A stretch of DNA of 64,000 nucleotides, from contig NC_050467.1 in the NCBI RefSeq assembly GCF_013373865.1, forward strand, positions 35,945,132 through 36,009,131. The letters run 5' to 3'. A model generated the notes under the pieces. It worked only from the letters and a program-made list of their open reading frames with translations, made no database searches and was not told the origin of the DNA. A program made the position numbers and the translations under genes. The DNA comes from Monomorium pharaonis (taxonomy: Eukaryota; Arthropoda; Insecta; Hymenoptera; Formicidae). Below are positions 21,912-32,689 of the stretch, piece after piece (position 1 is the stretch's first letter; every line of letters starts with the position of its first letter).

Positions 21912-22936
21912 TTATAATAAAGCAAATATTCTTATGACATTGTCTTTGTAAATCCACGAATTATGTGAGTCATCGAATCCCAACCACTTGACGTAAACCT
22001 TGTCACCCTTCCTGCGCAATACTTTCTCCACGAGATATACGTTCGGGTGAGTCGCACGATGCAACTCGTGCTCGTAGAACGCTTCAACTATAGATGTTCC
22101 GCGATAATCCTCTAGTAAATAAGTTACGGGATTGGTATGCTGTACTTTAATAATTTTAAACACTTCGGTTGTCCAATTCGGTGTGTAACCCTTTTCAAAG
22201 ACTGTCTTAAATTTGTTCACGTGTACAGAATCACCGACTTTAAATTTCGCTCGACCAGCAATCTTTATCGAGCTGTACACCGTATTCAAGAGTCTTTCAG
22301 CCACAGCAGGGGTTACGTCGACGGGTCGCATACCGATCGTTCGGTGTTTCCGAGAGTTGTAATTTGACACGAGATCCGGTAACAGGTCAATCCACTTGTA
22401 ATTATCGTTGAGTGTAAACTTCTTCCACATGTCGTTTTTCAGCGTACGGTTAAAGCGTTCGACGACCGATGCCTTCATTACCGAGTACGTTGAATAATGA
22501 TTGATATCATGTTTTTTAAAATTTTATGCACATCGGCATTGTAAAACTCTTTTCCTTTATCAGTCTGTAAATTTTTCGGGCATCTTGCGCTCTCTCGAAT
22601 TATCTCGACGATAGCATCAGCTGTCTCGCTTCCACCCTTGCTCTTGAGCGGAACGGTCCACGCGTGCTTGCTCAACACATCGATGACGGTGAGTATGTAG
22701 TGGTAGCCTCTGTTGAAACGTGAGTAGGGAATCATCTCAACGATATCAGCCTGCCATAGATCGTCGTAGCCTCGAACTATGACGTGTCTTCGTTGAAAAT
22801 TTCTTCTCGCCGGAGCATGCAGTTCCTCGACAAGTCGTCGCCTTTCGGAACTAATATTGGATTTCGGCGGTTTCATGGATCGCATACCGATCGTTCCTGT
22901 TTTTTCTATTTCGTTTCTGTTCTTTCCCTGTTCCAT
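21912..22936 (-). pseudogene. Polinton integrase with chromodomain
   Basis: Two overlapping frames make one gene. 22936-22478 holds the start of the catalytic core: Asp in WQADIVEM, then NLQTDKGKEFYNAD. 22478-21912 holds the catalytic Glu (SVVERFNRTLK), YNSRKHRTIGMRP, an SH3-like segment (KFKVGDSVHVNK) and a C-terminal chromodomain-like block (KVYVKWLGFDDSHNSWI). The frame slips near 22500 in a run of A. It is the rve-type enzyme that integrates the element. A likely start is the ATG just before RSMKPPKS at about 22880. Confidence 0.88.
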
Positions 22937-23289
22937 TCCTGTTTTTTTTCTGTTCCGTTTCTGTTTTATACCCGTTTTTTTTGCGTTCGTTTCACGTTTG
23001 AATTATCTTTTATCACTGCTTTCTATTGTCTTTCAGCAGTGGTTCTTTGTCTTCCGGTACCAATCGATCAGACAATCGTTCGTAACTATTCTTGACTTGA
23101 TTTACAACCGTTCGATAACCGTCCGACAACCGTTTTGAACCGTTCGCTGTTGATTCAGGAACCGCTCAAAATTGTTCGTTAAACGTTCGTAACCGTCTCT
23201 TCGCCGTTCGTTATTACTCATTGTTTTTAATCTTGATACGATATGGATGACATCGATCAATCGACTGACTCGTTTCGCGGTTACACAGA
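22937..23289. other. Spacer with CCGTTCG-rich repeats
   Basis: Short degenerate repeats such as CGTTCGTAAC and AACCGTTCG recur at 23030-23215, perhaps a promoter or repeat region between minus-strand genes. No gene was seen. Confidence 0.4.
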
Positions 23290-24365
23290 TTAATTTATAA
23301 TAAGACCCGCTTCGCGAAGTTCCTCGATGATGGACAGAATCTCGTTGTCGTGCGCGTTGTGACCGGCTCGACGTGATGCTTCGAGTAACCGCAGACGATC
23401 TACCAGTTCATTGGGATTGTCCCAGTGCACGTAATCGATCGCGTTATCATTTAACGTCATAGCGTGAGGTAATCCCTTTCCAGATTTCTTCTTTTTTGGC
23501 GTAGGTTCGATCGACATCAACGGTGCGATCAGATGTTTGTACTTGTATCCTCTGTTGCTCCGTAGTTGACTGTCCTTGGTGTAATTGCGTCTATGCACGT
23601 TTGTAGCAAACAATATGCTTTTGTACTTTTGTAAATCACCATCTGTGTAGATGTCATCGGCGGGGATTTTCTTGAAGATCAATTCGTAACGACCAGGTGT
23701 ACCAGCGTAACGTACATTGTCGATAATTATATTATCCTCGTTGTCCACATCGAAATGTTTATTACCGAGCATCATTCCATTATTCTCGAGACGAACACCG
23801 TATATATTGTCTATGTTTACATCGCTCTCTCGGTTACCACTCAGGACAGTCACGACATATTTTTGACCCAGCGGACCAAATTGAGCCTGCAACGCTTCTC
23901 ATCTTTGCGACGTCTGTAACTGATTTCGAACAATTGTCGCAAGCGAATCATCCGTCGTTTCGAAAACATTTTCAAGCGATTCTATCGGTTGTACGGTTGT
24001 GGGACGCGGTGTGGAGGTTATCATTGGTACGTCGTTTGAAATTTGTAAATGATTAGATGTTTGCGGTGTCGCAGAGATATCGAACGAGACGTTCGACCGT
24101 TTTCTCTTACTGGCATATTCTTCCCCCTCTTCCTTCTCACGTTTACGGGTGAACGAAACGGGTTATCGATCGGCTCCTCTTTTATCGCGCGTACGCCGGA
24201 ATTGTCAATAATCTTTTGCAGCGGTTCAAAGTGTCTCTTAGTCACGATATCCTTTTAGATCCTGCCGGTTTTTAGAGCACGATGTTTCTTTCGAATCGAT
24301 TCGCTCGTTTTTTCAATTTCTCTCGCGATTTTCTCGCGCTCACGCATATCTTTGTTTTCAGCCAT
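23290..24365 (-). pseudogene. DUF8207-like Polinton protein
   Basis: ATG at 24365 opens a basic, charged N-terminus (MAENKDMREREKIAREIEK). A stop follows near 24258, a frameshift near 24120-24130, and another stop just before 23892. The C-terminal 200 codons (23892-23290) are open: FGPLGQKYV, NKHFDVDNEDNIIIDNVRY, TPGRYELIFK, NRGYKYKHLIAPLM, and the tail NEILSIIEELREAGLIIN. This domain occurs next to Polinton genes in many insects; its role is unknown. A virion or maturation function is only a guess. It sits between integrase and ATPase, with the same strand and spacing. Confidence 0.75.
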
Positions 24366-24416
24366 GTTAACAGAGTGTTGATCGCACGTTTCACCCCGAT
24401 AAGGTATCAATAACGA

Positions 24417-25124
24417 CTAACTGTTTCGCGGTATTGCAAACTCGTTAAATCTTCTTCTGTATCGCCCGTTAGCAAGTGCACTGTCCTTGTCTATCATCAA
24501 AAATCCATAATCACGCTGCCAACAATCGCGACATAATTCACTAAAATCATCATACGACATGTCGGTGTTTACGTGATCGTTGTACACGTGTTTCAAGTTG
24601 GTACCGTCCTGCTTAAACAGGATCAGCAGGTTGGCGTTATCGCGTATAAGATGTTTAGGTATTCTCGCGTACGACTGACAGAGATAAAAGCAGTTGACGT
24701 TCGAGTGTCTACCCATTGAAAAATATTCTCTCACGACATCCTGTTTATCGCACGCAACGTCATCGAAGACGAAAATCGAGTTTGGACGCGCCTCGCTCGG
24801 TGGAATGACGTCACTGTTATTGGAGAACGTAAAGTAACCGATCTCATCCATCGACAACAACAAATTCTCCAGATATCGATATTTCGGCTGTTATAGCGAT
24901 TTCGAGTACACGTACACGTTCTCGAAATGTACACCGTGTGGACATTCCAACAAATTTATCAGAACGTTGGTTTTACCGCAGTTCGACGGACCGCAAATGA
25001 TGGCGCGTATAGTATTCGGCAGCATCGCACCATGCTTACGCTTCACCCCGCCGTCTTCCATCGATTGTAATTTATCGTCGTAATTCGTTACGCAAATCGT
25101 CAAAGGTTGTCGCACGAATCTCAT
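24417..25124 (-). pseudogene. Polinton DNA-packaging ATPase (FtsK/HerA type)
   Basis: The N-terminal part has Walker A GPSNCGKT near residue 46. After SKSL comes a TAA in the same frame (about 24891-24893), and the frame then continues without other damage: Walker B SIFVFDDV, then REYFSMGRHSNVNCFYLCQS, a typical arginine or sensor region. The total is about 235 codons, normal for the family. The intact enzyme pumps DNA into capsids. One nonsense codon is the only lesion seen. Confidence 0.88.
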
Positions 25125-25328
25125 GTTTTCCGAATCTGATTACATGTCGGAATCGAACGTCCTATTTATAGGTGTGTGAGTGCGGTGTACGATCTATGGA
25201 AATACGCCTTTGTATATTTGCACATGCGTGATAGAAGTGTGTGCGTGTGTTTGTGAATGCAGCGCACGGAGAAAGAAATGTATGCGTGCGTTCGTGTGTT
25301 ATAGAGAGAAGGCGCTTGATAGAGAAAG

Positions 25329-25366
<38 letters not shown>

Positions 25367-25740
25367 GTGTGTGTGCGTGCTAAAGAAGACACTTGCGCAT
25401 GTGTATACGTAACAGAGAAGACGGTTACACGTGTATGCGTGCTAGAGAAGGCGTGAGTATGTGTGCGTATGTGTGAACACAGCGTGTAGAGAAAGAAGCG
25501 TATCGACGGTCGCGTGCTAGAGAAGGCTTGAGTATGTGTGCGTATGTGTGAACACAGCGTGTAGAGAAAGAATATCGACATCAACGGTGCGATATCGCAT
25601 ATCGACGGTCGCGTGCTAGAGGTGTGTGTGCGTGCGTGTGTGCGTGCACGAGTGTATGGAGAAAAGGAATGTATCGACGGTCGTGTGATGAGGAAAGCAT
25701 GCAGGATTGAGGGGTGATTAAAAAAGATACGCGATATATC
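25125..25740. repeat. GT-rich microsatellite region
   Basis: A (GT)n run at 25330-25378 and imperfect GTGTGCGTATGTGTGAACACAGCG and GCGTGCTAGAGAAGGC repeats up to about 25660. Long open frames through it are products of the simple repeats. It separates the minus-strand ATPase from the rest. Confidence 0.75.
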
Positions 25741-25892
25741 TATAATATATACATTTAAAATATTAATAACACAATTTAAAAAACTAAAATAACTACAAAA
25801 CTAAAAAAAGACATTGTATAATACATTTAAAAATACTACATATAACTATAAAATATATCTAAAATGATATAAAATCTAAAATATAAAAAGTA

Positions 25893-27127
25893 AGAGAAGT
25901 GCGCCGGTTGTGGACACCGTTTTGTTTTTAGCTCATAACTTTTGACTAAATGCATATTATGCAGACATATGTGTACCAGTGGAAAGCTAGAGGCCTTAGC
26001 TAACTGTCACTGAAGGAATTAAATTGATTTCTTCAACTAGAAAAATTTTATCAAAAATTTAGTGAAGTGACAATTTTTGGACAAAAAAAAATTTGTACCC
26101 GGTTGTGGGCACCCTTGAAAAATCCGCTAAAAATGGAAAAATATGAAGAAAAACCACCACAAATAAAGGGAAAATAAAAATTTATTTATTTTAGAAGCCT
26201 TCACTGACAAAAAGAACAAAAAAAGATGACACGTTTTCACATTACTCATCGCCTTCTTCATCTTCGAAATCAGAAGCACAATGCTTGCATGTGAAGTAGC
26301 TGACACGCGTATCAGCGCACTTTAAATGCACCGGACGACTGCATTCATTGCATTTAATGGATGCGGCGGTCAATTGCCGTGGCAGTAGGTCCAGACAGAT
26401 GAGACAGAAGTCCACATCATCGTCAGATGGTGGAGACTTCTTTGTCTTGATGCGCTTAGCCGATGGTCTAGATAGTGTTGCCTTGGTGCGCTTAGTTGAT
26501 GGTTTATTGTCCGCTAAGCAACACTTAATGGCTTGCAACAGCGCATTAAAATCCGTTTTTTTTTTTTTATCAAATGATTTTTCCGAGGTTGACGTGGCTA
26601 AAAATGCGTGAAATGCATAAAAACAGTGATAAAATACGTTACGTCAACATAAAGAATGATATTACGCAGTTTCTCAACCAAACACGCATTAAATGAAAAA
26701 AAACAACCGGTTACATGAAGGTGCTCATAACCGGGAATGGCAGCTATTTTTCCAAAAGACTAACAAATTATGTGATGCAAAAATTGTGGTTGAATACGAA
26801 ATGAAATCACAAAATACAATAACAACACTGCAAACACAATGAAACACTTACCTTTTTGAAAGAATTCACACCGATTTATCGCACTTCGAAAAGAGTAGAA
26901 AATCACTTTTCTATTTATTTATTGCAAATAATTTTTACTATGCTCACAGCTACTACGCAAATGCGTGTATTCGTTTCGGTATCAACATGAAAACTGCGTA
27001 CCATCAACATACACGTTTTTCAGTACTCAGATCAGTAGCGTATGCTTGCTGTCCAAATTTACGTAGGGGTGCCCACAACTAGAGCGTGCCCACAACTAGA
27101 GCGTGCCCACAACCGGCGCACTTCCCC
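25893..27127. mobile_element. Non-autonomous pogo/Tigger-like element (1235 bp)
   Basis: Inverted ends share GAAGTGCGCCGGTTGTGG and its complement, with TA on both sides (25891-25892 and 27128-27129), as in Tc1/mariner-pogo insertions. GCCCACAACTAGAGCGT is repeated near the right end. It holds one short gene relic (26242-26538, minus) and no catalytic domain. Confidence 0.82.
26242..26538 (-). pseudogene. C-terminal zinc finger of a pogo-like transposase
   Basis: A 98-codon frame has a basic linker (KRTKATLSRPSAKRIKTKK) followed by a PHD/RING-like set of Cys and His: CLICLDLL, CNECSRPVHLKC and FTCKHC, then an acidic tail. Similar fingers end the DDE transposases of some insect pogo/Tigger elements. 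The catalytic region is absent, so this is the 3' end left after internal deletion. It could still encode a small DNA- or chromatin-binding peptide, which is speculative. Confidence 0.65.
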
Positions 27128-27171
27128 TACTATATAACTATAAAATGTATATTATATTTTTTTCTTAATTT

Positions 27172-27859
27172 CTATAAAAAAATATTTTCAATTTGATCTA
27201 AAATATAATTTGCATATCCATTATAGTCCCAATTTTCCGTTTCTTTTTGTTTTTCCACCTCCATTCCGAATAAGTACCGCCAGTCGAAAATATCCTCGTA
27301 GTTGTAATTGTTATCATCTTCGATATCTCCCCATATCCAGTCATGGTACTTTCGATCTATCCGGCGGCTGCACTGCACTCGCAATCGGTGCTGTTGGATG
27401 TTTACGTATTGCGGAATGGATATATCGGTTCTTAACATTACGTTGCCGGAACACATACACTAAAACAAGCACAAAGTATATTATTTAATTATTCATTAAA
27501 AATACGCAATATATACGTTGAAATATAAAAATGGTACTTACAATGATTGCAGGCAAATCGATGTATGCCGCCTGGTCTAACGGGGGAAAAATAGTTGGAT
27601 GGCGACGAGCTGTGCGCACCGCCTGCCGGCTATGGATATATATATATATCCTATAGCCGGGAAAATTTTTGGAAGTGCTATTTGCACTTCTTCCTCACAG
27701 CAAAGGCACTGCAAAAATTAATTAATATTAATATAAATAATATAAATTAATCTAAATGATATAAATTAATATAAATAATGTAAATTAATATAAATAATGT
27801 AAAAATAGGTAAGAAATACTTACAACCAGTGCCATTGTTTTGGAATTGTAAAAGTTCAT
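27172..27859 (-). pseudogene. Three-exon Polinton accessory gene, out of frame at a TA repeat
   Basis: Exon 1 is 27859-27824 (MNFYNSKTMALV, donor GTAAGT). Exon 2 is 27708-27542 (CLCCEEEVQIALPKIFPAIG..., donor GTAAGT). Exon 3 is 27459-27172, ending in TAA. The summed length is 491 nt, two more than a multiple of three; the frames on either side of an (AT)7 run in exon 2 (near 27633-27646) disagree by 2 nt, and the upstream frame meets a stop. The product would be about 160 residues with CLCC near the start and CMCSG at the exon 3 junction. I do not recognise the family. It lies upstream of the plus-strand virion genes, divergent from them. Confidence 0.55.
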
Positions 27860-28109
27860 TTTGTCTTCGCGAAACTTCAGACTGAACTAACGGTCAGTCC
27901 GGCTTCGAAGGCTACTGTTTATGATTTTGGTACTTATCATCCCCACGCTGTGAAGATGTTACTTGAGCTTATCGTCGATGCTCGAGTAAACTAGCCCTAT
28001 GACGTTTCACTCATGGCTTGAAAACTATTTTTTCATAATAGTACAGCACGGTTTTTTAAAGCGAATAATAAAAAAATTACTAGGAAACAAAAACCTCGCA
28101 GGAACCACT

Positions 28110-28120
28110 ATTTATAGGCA
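28110..28120 (+). promoter_or_regulatory. TATA-like box before the 28151 gene
   Basis: CTATTTATAGGC at about 28109-28120, roughly 30 bp before a plausible start near 28141 and 31 bp before the ATG at 28151. It is a likely start of the plus-strand virion gene block. Confidence 0.4.
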
Positions 28121-28150
28121 TGCAAAATCGCGCATCGCTCAGTAGCAAAC

Positions 28151-28348
28151 ATGTATCTCATACTATCACATCCCTTCAATATTATAAATTTGAGCGCTGA
28201 ACAGTTACAATTCGTACCAAAGATCGTTCTGTTACGCGAGTGCGCCAACTATATCGAACACGTGTGGGACAAGCTCCCGGAATATATAAAGACTGATTTC
28301 GAAGTTCAACAATATCGTCGCTGCAACGAGCATTATAATCAGCCGTAG
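28151..28348 (+). CDS. Small Polinton protein (65 residues)
   Basis: ATG at 28151 opens a frame without damage (MYLILSHPFNIINLSAEQLQ...EHYNQP). No named domain was recognised and no membrane segment is clear; the C-terminal half is charged with several aromatic residues. It is the first of the plus-strand genes and follows a TATA-like box. The codon content looks like a real gene and not random AT-rich sequence, but this cannot be tested here. Confidence 0.5.
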   Translation: MYLILSHPFNIINLSAEQLQFVPKIVLLRECANYIEHVWDKLPEYIKTDFEVQQYRRCNEHYNQP

Positions 28349-28709
28349 CAGCAAACGCAAAGGTAAAAAGCGGTTGCGGTCATCTTTTGAATCACGCGAT
28401 AAACGCGCTTTCATTCGAGCTACATATCCCCGGTTATCAATTTTACGGACCGGGAACGCACTTGGAAAAATGATTAGCTAGAGGCGATAGGGGTATAAAT
28501 CCGTTGGACGCGGCGTGCCGCGAACACGACATTGCTCTCGGAGCAACGAGCTCGCCGACAGACACGTGGCGGACGAGATACTCGCCGCGAAAGCATGAAC
28601 ACGCATAATCGCGAAAGACTCTCGGAGAAAGAGCAGCCGCCGCTGCCGTCTGGGCAGCCATGAAAGCTAAGACAAAAATAGGTATGGGCATGAAGAAGAA
28701 AAAAAGATA
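28335..28709 (+). pseudogene. Phospholipase A2-like (parvovirus VP1u type) virion protein, broken
   Basis: A basic start (KRKGKKRL) leads to a calcium-loop-like YQFYGPGTHLEK and then the catalytic block LDAACREHDIA, the His-Asp pair of parvovirus-type phospholipase A2. An in-frame TGA separates the two motifs (near 28470). At least three frame changes follow (near 28375, 28540 and 28620), then an alanine-rich tail and a terminal basic run (MGMKKKKR). Such domains are known in adintoviruses and some Polintons, where they are thought to help particles leave endosomes. The breaks mean no functional product here. Confidence 0.72.
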
Positions 28710-28750
28710 ACGAAAAAAAACGTATACTTCCGACAGCGAAACGAGGCGGC

Positions 28751-29002
28751 ATGTTACCAATTTTACCGTTGTTGGGCGCGCTCAGATCATTGATCGGCGG
28801 AGCGGCTGGTGTGACAAAGGTGGTAAACGACAGCAAAGCTGCGCGACGTCAGCTCGAAGAGCTGCAACGTCACAATCGCGCGACAGAAGGGCGCGGAATG
28901 TATCTCGCCCCGTACAGAGGCGGACGAGGGCTGTACCTCGCCCCGTACAAGTACGAAAAAGGTGTAAAAGCAAAACGAAAAAATATGTCAAAAAGGCGTT
29001 AA
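28751..29002 (+). CDS. Small hydrophobic-basic virion protein (adenovirus pX-like)
   Basis: A frame of 83 codons with a hydrophobic glycine-rich start (MLPILPLLGALRSLIGGAAG), a charged helix, and two copies of a GRGxYLAPYxxG motif, then a basic end. In adintovirus-like elements a similar small basic protein is compared with adenovirus core protein X. That comparison is from context more than sequence. It overlaps the start of the protease gene in another frame. Confidence 0.55.
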   Translation: MLPILPLLGALRSLIGGAAGVTKVVNDSKAARRQLEELQRHNRATEGRGMYLAPYRGGRGLYLAPYKYEKGVKAKRKNMSKRR

Positions 29003-29361
29003 AAATACCCGCAGGTGTGACGACGAACGTGCAACTACATCAATTGGCAAGACGATTGTGTATCCCATATTTTAAAGGAGTGTTTATGCGTAACGCGTTA
29101 CCGACGAGCGGTGCGCGTCGAAACGAGAGCGGTATCGTAAATCTGGACGATGCGGAGGGCGATACTCACTGGGTGGCGTACGCAAAGAGGAGAAATCACA
29201 TGGCGTATTTCGACAGTTTCGGCAATCTGCGGCCACCCAGAGAACTCGTACGATATTTTGGGGACGATGTGACAAAGATAGGGTACAATCGAACGTCGTA
29301 TCAAACTTACGATCAAAGGAATTGCGGACAACTTTGTCTGCTATTTTTACACTCGATTTAA
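28985..29361 (+). pseudogene. Adenain-type cysteine protease
   Basis: The 29017-29361 frame encodes about 114 residues with the catalytic set expected of the C5/Ulp1-like family: His in THWVAYAKR, Asp in AYFDSFGNL, Gln and Cys in DQRNCGQLC. The natural ATG is probably at 28985, but the bases just after it are in another frame, suggesting a 1-nt loss in the A-run there. It would process capsid precursors during virion assembly. The catalytic region itself is undamaged. Confidence 0.82.
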
Positions 29362-29403
29362 AGACCGGCGTTGCGCTGTTTAATTTCAGTATTCGTTCAA
29401 ACA

Positions 29404-30723
29404 TGTCGCTGACATTTACGCTGAGCGGCAGGAGCAGCATTTTCGCGGCAAGCTACTCTCCGGCTATAGATTTGAGCGACGACGATTACGAGCTCGGTTT
29501 AGCGATCTTTGAAACATATAACACGATACCGAACGTAAATGCTTCAAACAATAAATTTTACTTTGGCAAAGACAACGCGAAGATTACGATTCCCAAGGGA
29601 TCGTACGAGTTGCATGCCATTAATAAGTTTTTGAAACGTGGGATTTCGCAAATACGTCCGCGACGTGACGTCGTAACTGAAGATAGTAATGGTGGAGATA
29701 AAGATCCGCGATAACGATCCGCACAAACTATAATACGGTGAGATGCGAGATCAGATGCGCACACAAAATAAATTTTGGCAAACCAAACAACATCGGTTCG
29801 CTCCTGAGATTCACATCGAAGCGTATACTAGAACCGTGAATATGGCATGAGTCGGACGTGTCAATCAACATAATGAACATTGTTGTAAGCCGATTACAAC
29901 TATATCTATTAAAATTGCGACACGCATCTTTTGAAAGACGTTGCAAGAAGCACCTCTTTCGAAAGACGCACAAGAATCCGCCGCGCTCACGGAAGTGCCA
30001 ATTAACTTCCGTGAGATTACAACAGCGCGCTCGGAAGCAGTTCGTATCGCCCTAGAAATAGGCCCTACGCTGCAAAATCAAACCGCAAGGCTACCGCGTT
30101 CCGATGTCGAAACGCTTAGCCTCGCGGAAGCTTCCGACGCCCGGTCACTGGCCCCCAAAATTGCGCCAGATATCATAATATATAAACGCGACCACGCCGT
30201 GACCGAGCGGAGAGTATCATAACAGCGACCGAGCATCGTCGCATACCGTAAACCTTATCGCGAGTGTTACGTGACATCAACACAGCTGATTGTAAGCGCA
30301 AGAGAAGGAAATAAAGACAACAAACAAGCAAGCAAGAAGCGTCTTCTTTTCTCTCATACACCGAGCCGAACCTTCACCCTTTGGGTCTTAACCCTTGAGG
30401 CAGGACGAATCCCAACTACCGACGGGAAAGAATTCCCAAAACGAGCAAACGCTCACAACAACATTATCCGCGTAGAGTGCAACGTGACCGCGGGCGCGTA
30501 CAGCAACGACAAAAGCGTGCACGCAATACATGAATTTTCACCGAACGTTCCACCTGGATATAAGATCTCGGAAAGGCCGTCGCAGATCATTTACCTGCCG
30601 ATCATCGTGCGGAGCGTTACGAATCTGACGATACGCGTGGTTGACCAGAACGGACGATTGCTTGATTTTCGAGGAGAAGAAATTACCGTCAGATTGCATG
30701 TGCGACGACAGCTGCAACGATAA
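29404..30723 (+). pseudogene. Penton-like minor capsid protein, split by a solo LTR
   Basis: ATG at 29404 opens MSLTFTLSGRSSIFAASYSP and continues to about 29700, where the frame shifts; stops follow in the next 170 bp. A 580-bp LTR interrupts at 29881-30460. The reading resumes at 30465 with [18 protein letters not shown] and ends at TAA 30721-30723 with [18 protein letters not shown]. Its place between protease and hexon-like gene, and its beta-rich pattern, fit the penton-like protein of adintovirus-like elements. The penton label is inference. Confidence 0.6.
29881..30460 (+). mobile_element. Solo LTR (580 bp) in the penton-like gene
   Basis: It begins TGTTGTAAGCC and ends CGCTCACAACA (TG...CA), with ACAT on both sides (29877-29880 and 30461-30464), a 4-bp duplication typical of Ty3/gypsy insertions. 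AATAAA lies at about 30309. Open frames across it are not supported as genes. Confidence 0.85.
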
Positions 30724-30929
30724 CGCGAACGTGAGATGCTCGTACTACACGCGTCGGAACGCGCCAGAAAAATAAACATCTTTACGACGAAAACACCAAC
30801 GTTACAGCAGTCATCCGATACTTTTGCGACGACATTCAATAATATTCGATCATCCGATTGTTCCAAGAAAGAGAGGCTCACCGCGTCGAACGTTGAATAG
30901 CTACAATCTCTAGGATTTGCGGTGCGACA
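30724..30929 (+). other. Spacer before the major capsid gene
   Basis: About 200 bp without a clear gene between the penton-like and hexon-like genes. The ATG of the next gene is at 30930. Confidence 0.4.
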
Positions 30930-32124
30930 ATGACGGATATTTTAAATATCGCGGACGAGCCGATCTTTGACGATCGCATCGTCAAGATCGAGACTCACAC
31001 GTACAATCCGTTTGCCAACACGACATTCGAATACAACGATGAGATAAGAATTTCTATACAACAACAGGATCTTTACACGTTACCGCACGAAAATTTTCTA
31101 TACATTGAAGGAAAACTTATAATAAAGAAACCAGTTGCGGGATCTGATGTGACATTGGCAAATAATTGCGTCGCGTTCATGTTCGATGAGATTCGATACG
31201 AGCTCGACGGTGTGGAGATTGATCGAAACAGAAACGTCGGAATAACCAGCACCCTCAAGAACTATGTAACTATGTCAGCTGCCAAAAGTGTAATCGCGAG
31301 GAACGCCGGCTGGGATCCGTGGAAACCTCCGAACGGATACTTTAATTTTTGCGTACCGCTCAACATGCTGTTGGGATTTTGTGAAGATTACAGACGCGTG
31401 GTGATCAACGCTCGCCATGAGCTGATTTTAATACGCGCGCGTAACGATAACAATTGTCTGATGGGAAGTTCAGAATTGGAGCCGAAGATTGAATTACTCA
31501 AAGTTCAGTGGCGAATGCCGCACGTGTTACTCAACGAAATAAATAAACTGTCGATGCTGCGTGCTCTGGAAAGCGGGCGATACCTCAGCATGGCATTTCG
31601 CTCCTGGGATCTGTACTAGTATCCTTTATTGCAAAGCACAACCAAACATTCGTGGGCCATCAAGACCGCTACTCAGCTCGAGAAGCCTCGATACGTCGTT
31701 TTCGCTCTGCAGGCTGGTCGGAAGAATGTCTGAAAACACGAGCCGATTCGATCATTGCAAATTAATCAACGCGAAACTCTATTTAAACTCGGAATGTTAT
31801 CCGTACGATGATCTGAATCTGGATTTCGATAAAAATAAATAGTCGATTCTGTACGAGACGTATGCACATTTCTGTAAAAACTATTACGGATATGATTATC
31901 TCGAGCCGAATCAATCCGTCACCATGTTTCGACATAATGGTCCATTCATAATTATCGATTGCTCTCGATAAAACGAATCGGTCAAGAGCGCAACCGTGGA
32001 CGTACGCTTAGAATTTGAATGCAGAGAAAATGTATCCGCGAACACTACCGCGTACTGTCTCATTATACACGATGGTGTGATTCAATACAACCCGTTGACC
32101 AACGTTGTGCGCAAAATTACCTGA
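30930..32124 (+). pseudogene. Double jelly-roll major capsid protein (hexon-like), broken
   Basis: ATG at 30930 opens MTDILNIADEPIFDDRIVKI and 229 codons follow without damage, including AFMFDEIRYELDGVEIDRN and ALESGRYLSMAFRSWDLY. A TAG comes at 31617-31619, a frame change near 31715, further stops near 31840 and 31968, and the gene ends at TGA 32122-32124. The pattern (a roughly 400-codon, beta-rich protein next to protease and penton-like genes) matches the double jelly-roll capsid protein of insect Polintons. It would form the particle shell; this copy cannot. Confidence 0.8.
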
Positions 32125-32218
32125 ATGCGGCGCCACTTTTTCTCCAAAACGATATCAAGGTGATATAAAAATTTATAACGCGTCGAGACGGATCACAGTA
32201 TTCTCAACGACAGTTGTC

Positions 32219-32686
32219 ATGTCTGTACCAACGTTTGTGGACCTGCAAGGTTTCATCGTTGGTGGAGAATTTATCGTTAAGGAATTTGCTTCTCTCAAAG
32301 ATGGATTTGAATTCACCCATTACATGTTTACACTCACCTATCCATGGCATAATCTTACCAAAGCAGAAAAACGTCAGGTGTCATGGTTGAAAGTGAATCA
32401 TCACGGAATATCATGGGAGGATGGATTGATTCCGCACAGCATGGCTAGAGATTTAATTACCAAGGCAGTGATGGGTACAACTGCAACCGATGATGAAATT
32501 GTCGTGTACGTAAAGGGATGTGAGAAACAAGAATGGCTGCATGACTTACTCCTGGACAAGGCGAAAGAGGAAGCTAATATCGAAAATATCGAGGTGCATT
32601 ACGAAGACATAAAACAAGTTGGACATTACGTACACCTTACGTTGTCGAAATCATGTGAACAATTGCGCTTTACAGAATGTATTTAA
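32219..32686 (+). CDS. Intact Polinton-linked protein (155 residues)
   Basis: I chose the ATG at 32219 (MSVPTFVDLQGFIVGGEFIV); the frame is open further upstream, but that part overlaps the end of the capsid gene. Blocks are VDLQGF near the start, KEFASL, RQVSWLKVNHHGISWEDG, and DDEIVVYVKGCEKQEWLHDL. Proteins with this VDxQGF...WL...YVKGxEKxxWL order recur near insect mobile elements. The order of acidic residues recalls a DnaQ or RNase H-like exonuclease fold, but this is inference. It is one of only a few undamaged genes in the element. Confidence 0.6.
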   Translation: MSVPTFVDLQGFIVGGEFIVKEFASLKDGFEFTHYMFTLTYPWHNLTKAEKRQVSWLKVNHHGISWEDGLIPHSMARDLITKAVMGTTATDDEIVVYVKGCEKQEWLHDLLLDKAKEEANIENIEVHYEDIKQVGHYVHLTLSKSCEQLRFTECI

Positions 32687-32689
32687 ACT

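Noticed and set aside
25162..25584. Open frames rich in HTHTHT or CVCVCV
   Set aside because: They come from the GT microsatellite and have no other support.
28443..28836. Minus-strand frames opposite the phospholipase-like region
   Set aside because: They are shadows; the plus strand carries the recognisable motifs.
30271..30460. N-terminal part of the frame that ends at 30723
   Set aside because: This part lies in the solo LTR; only the part after 30464 is capsid-gene sequence.
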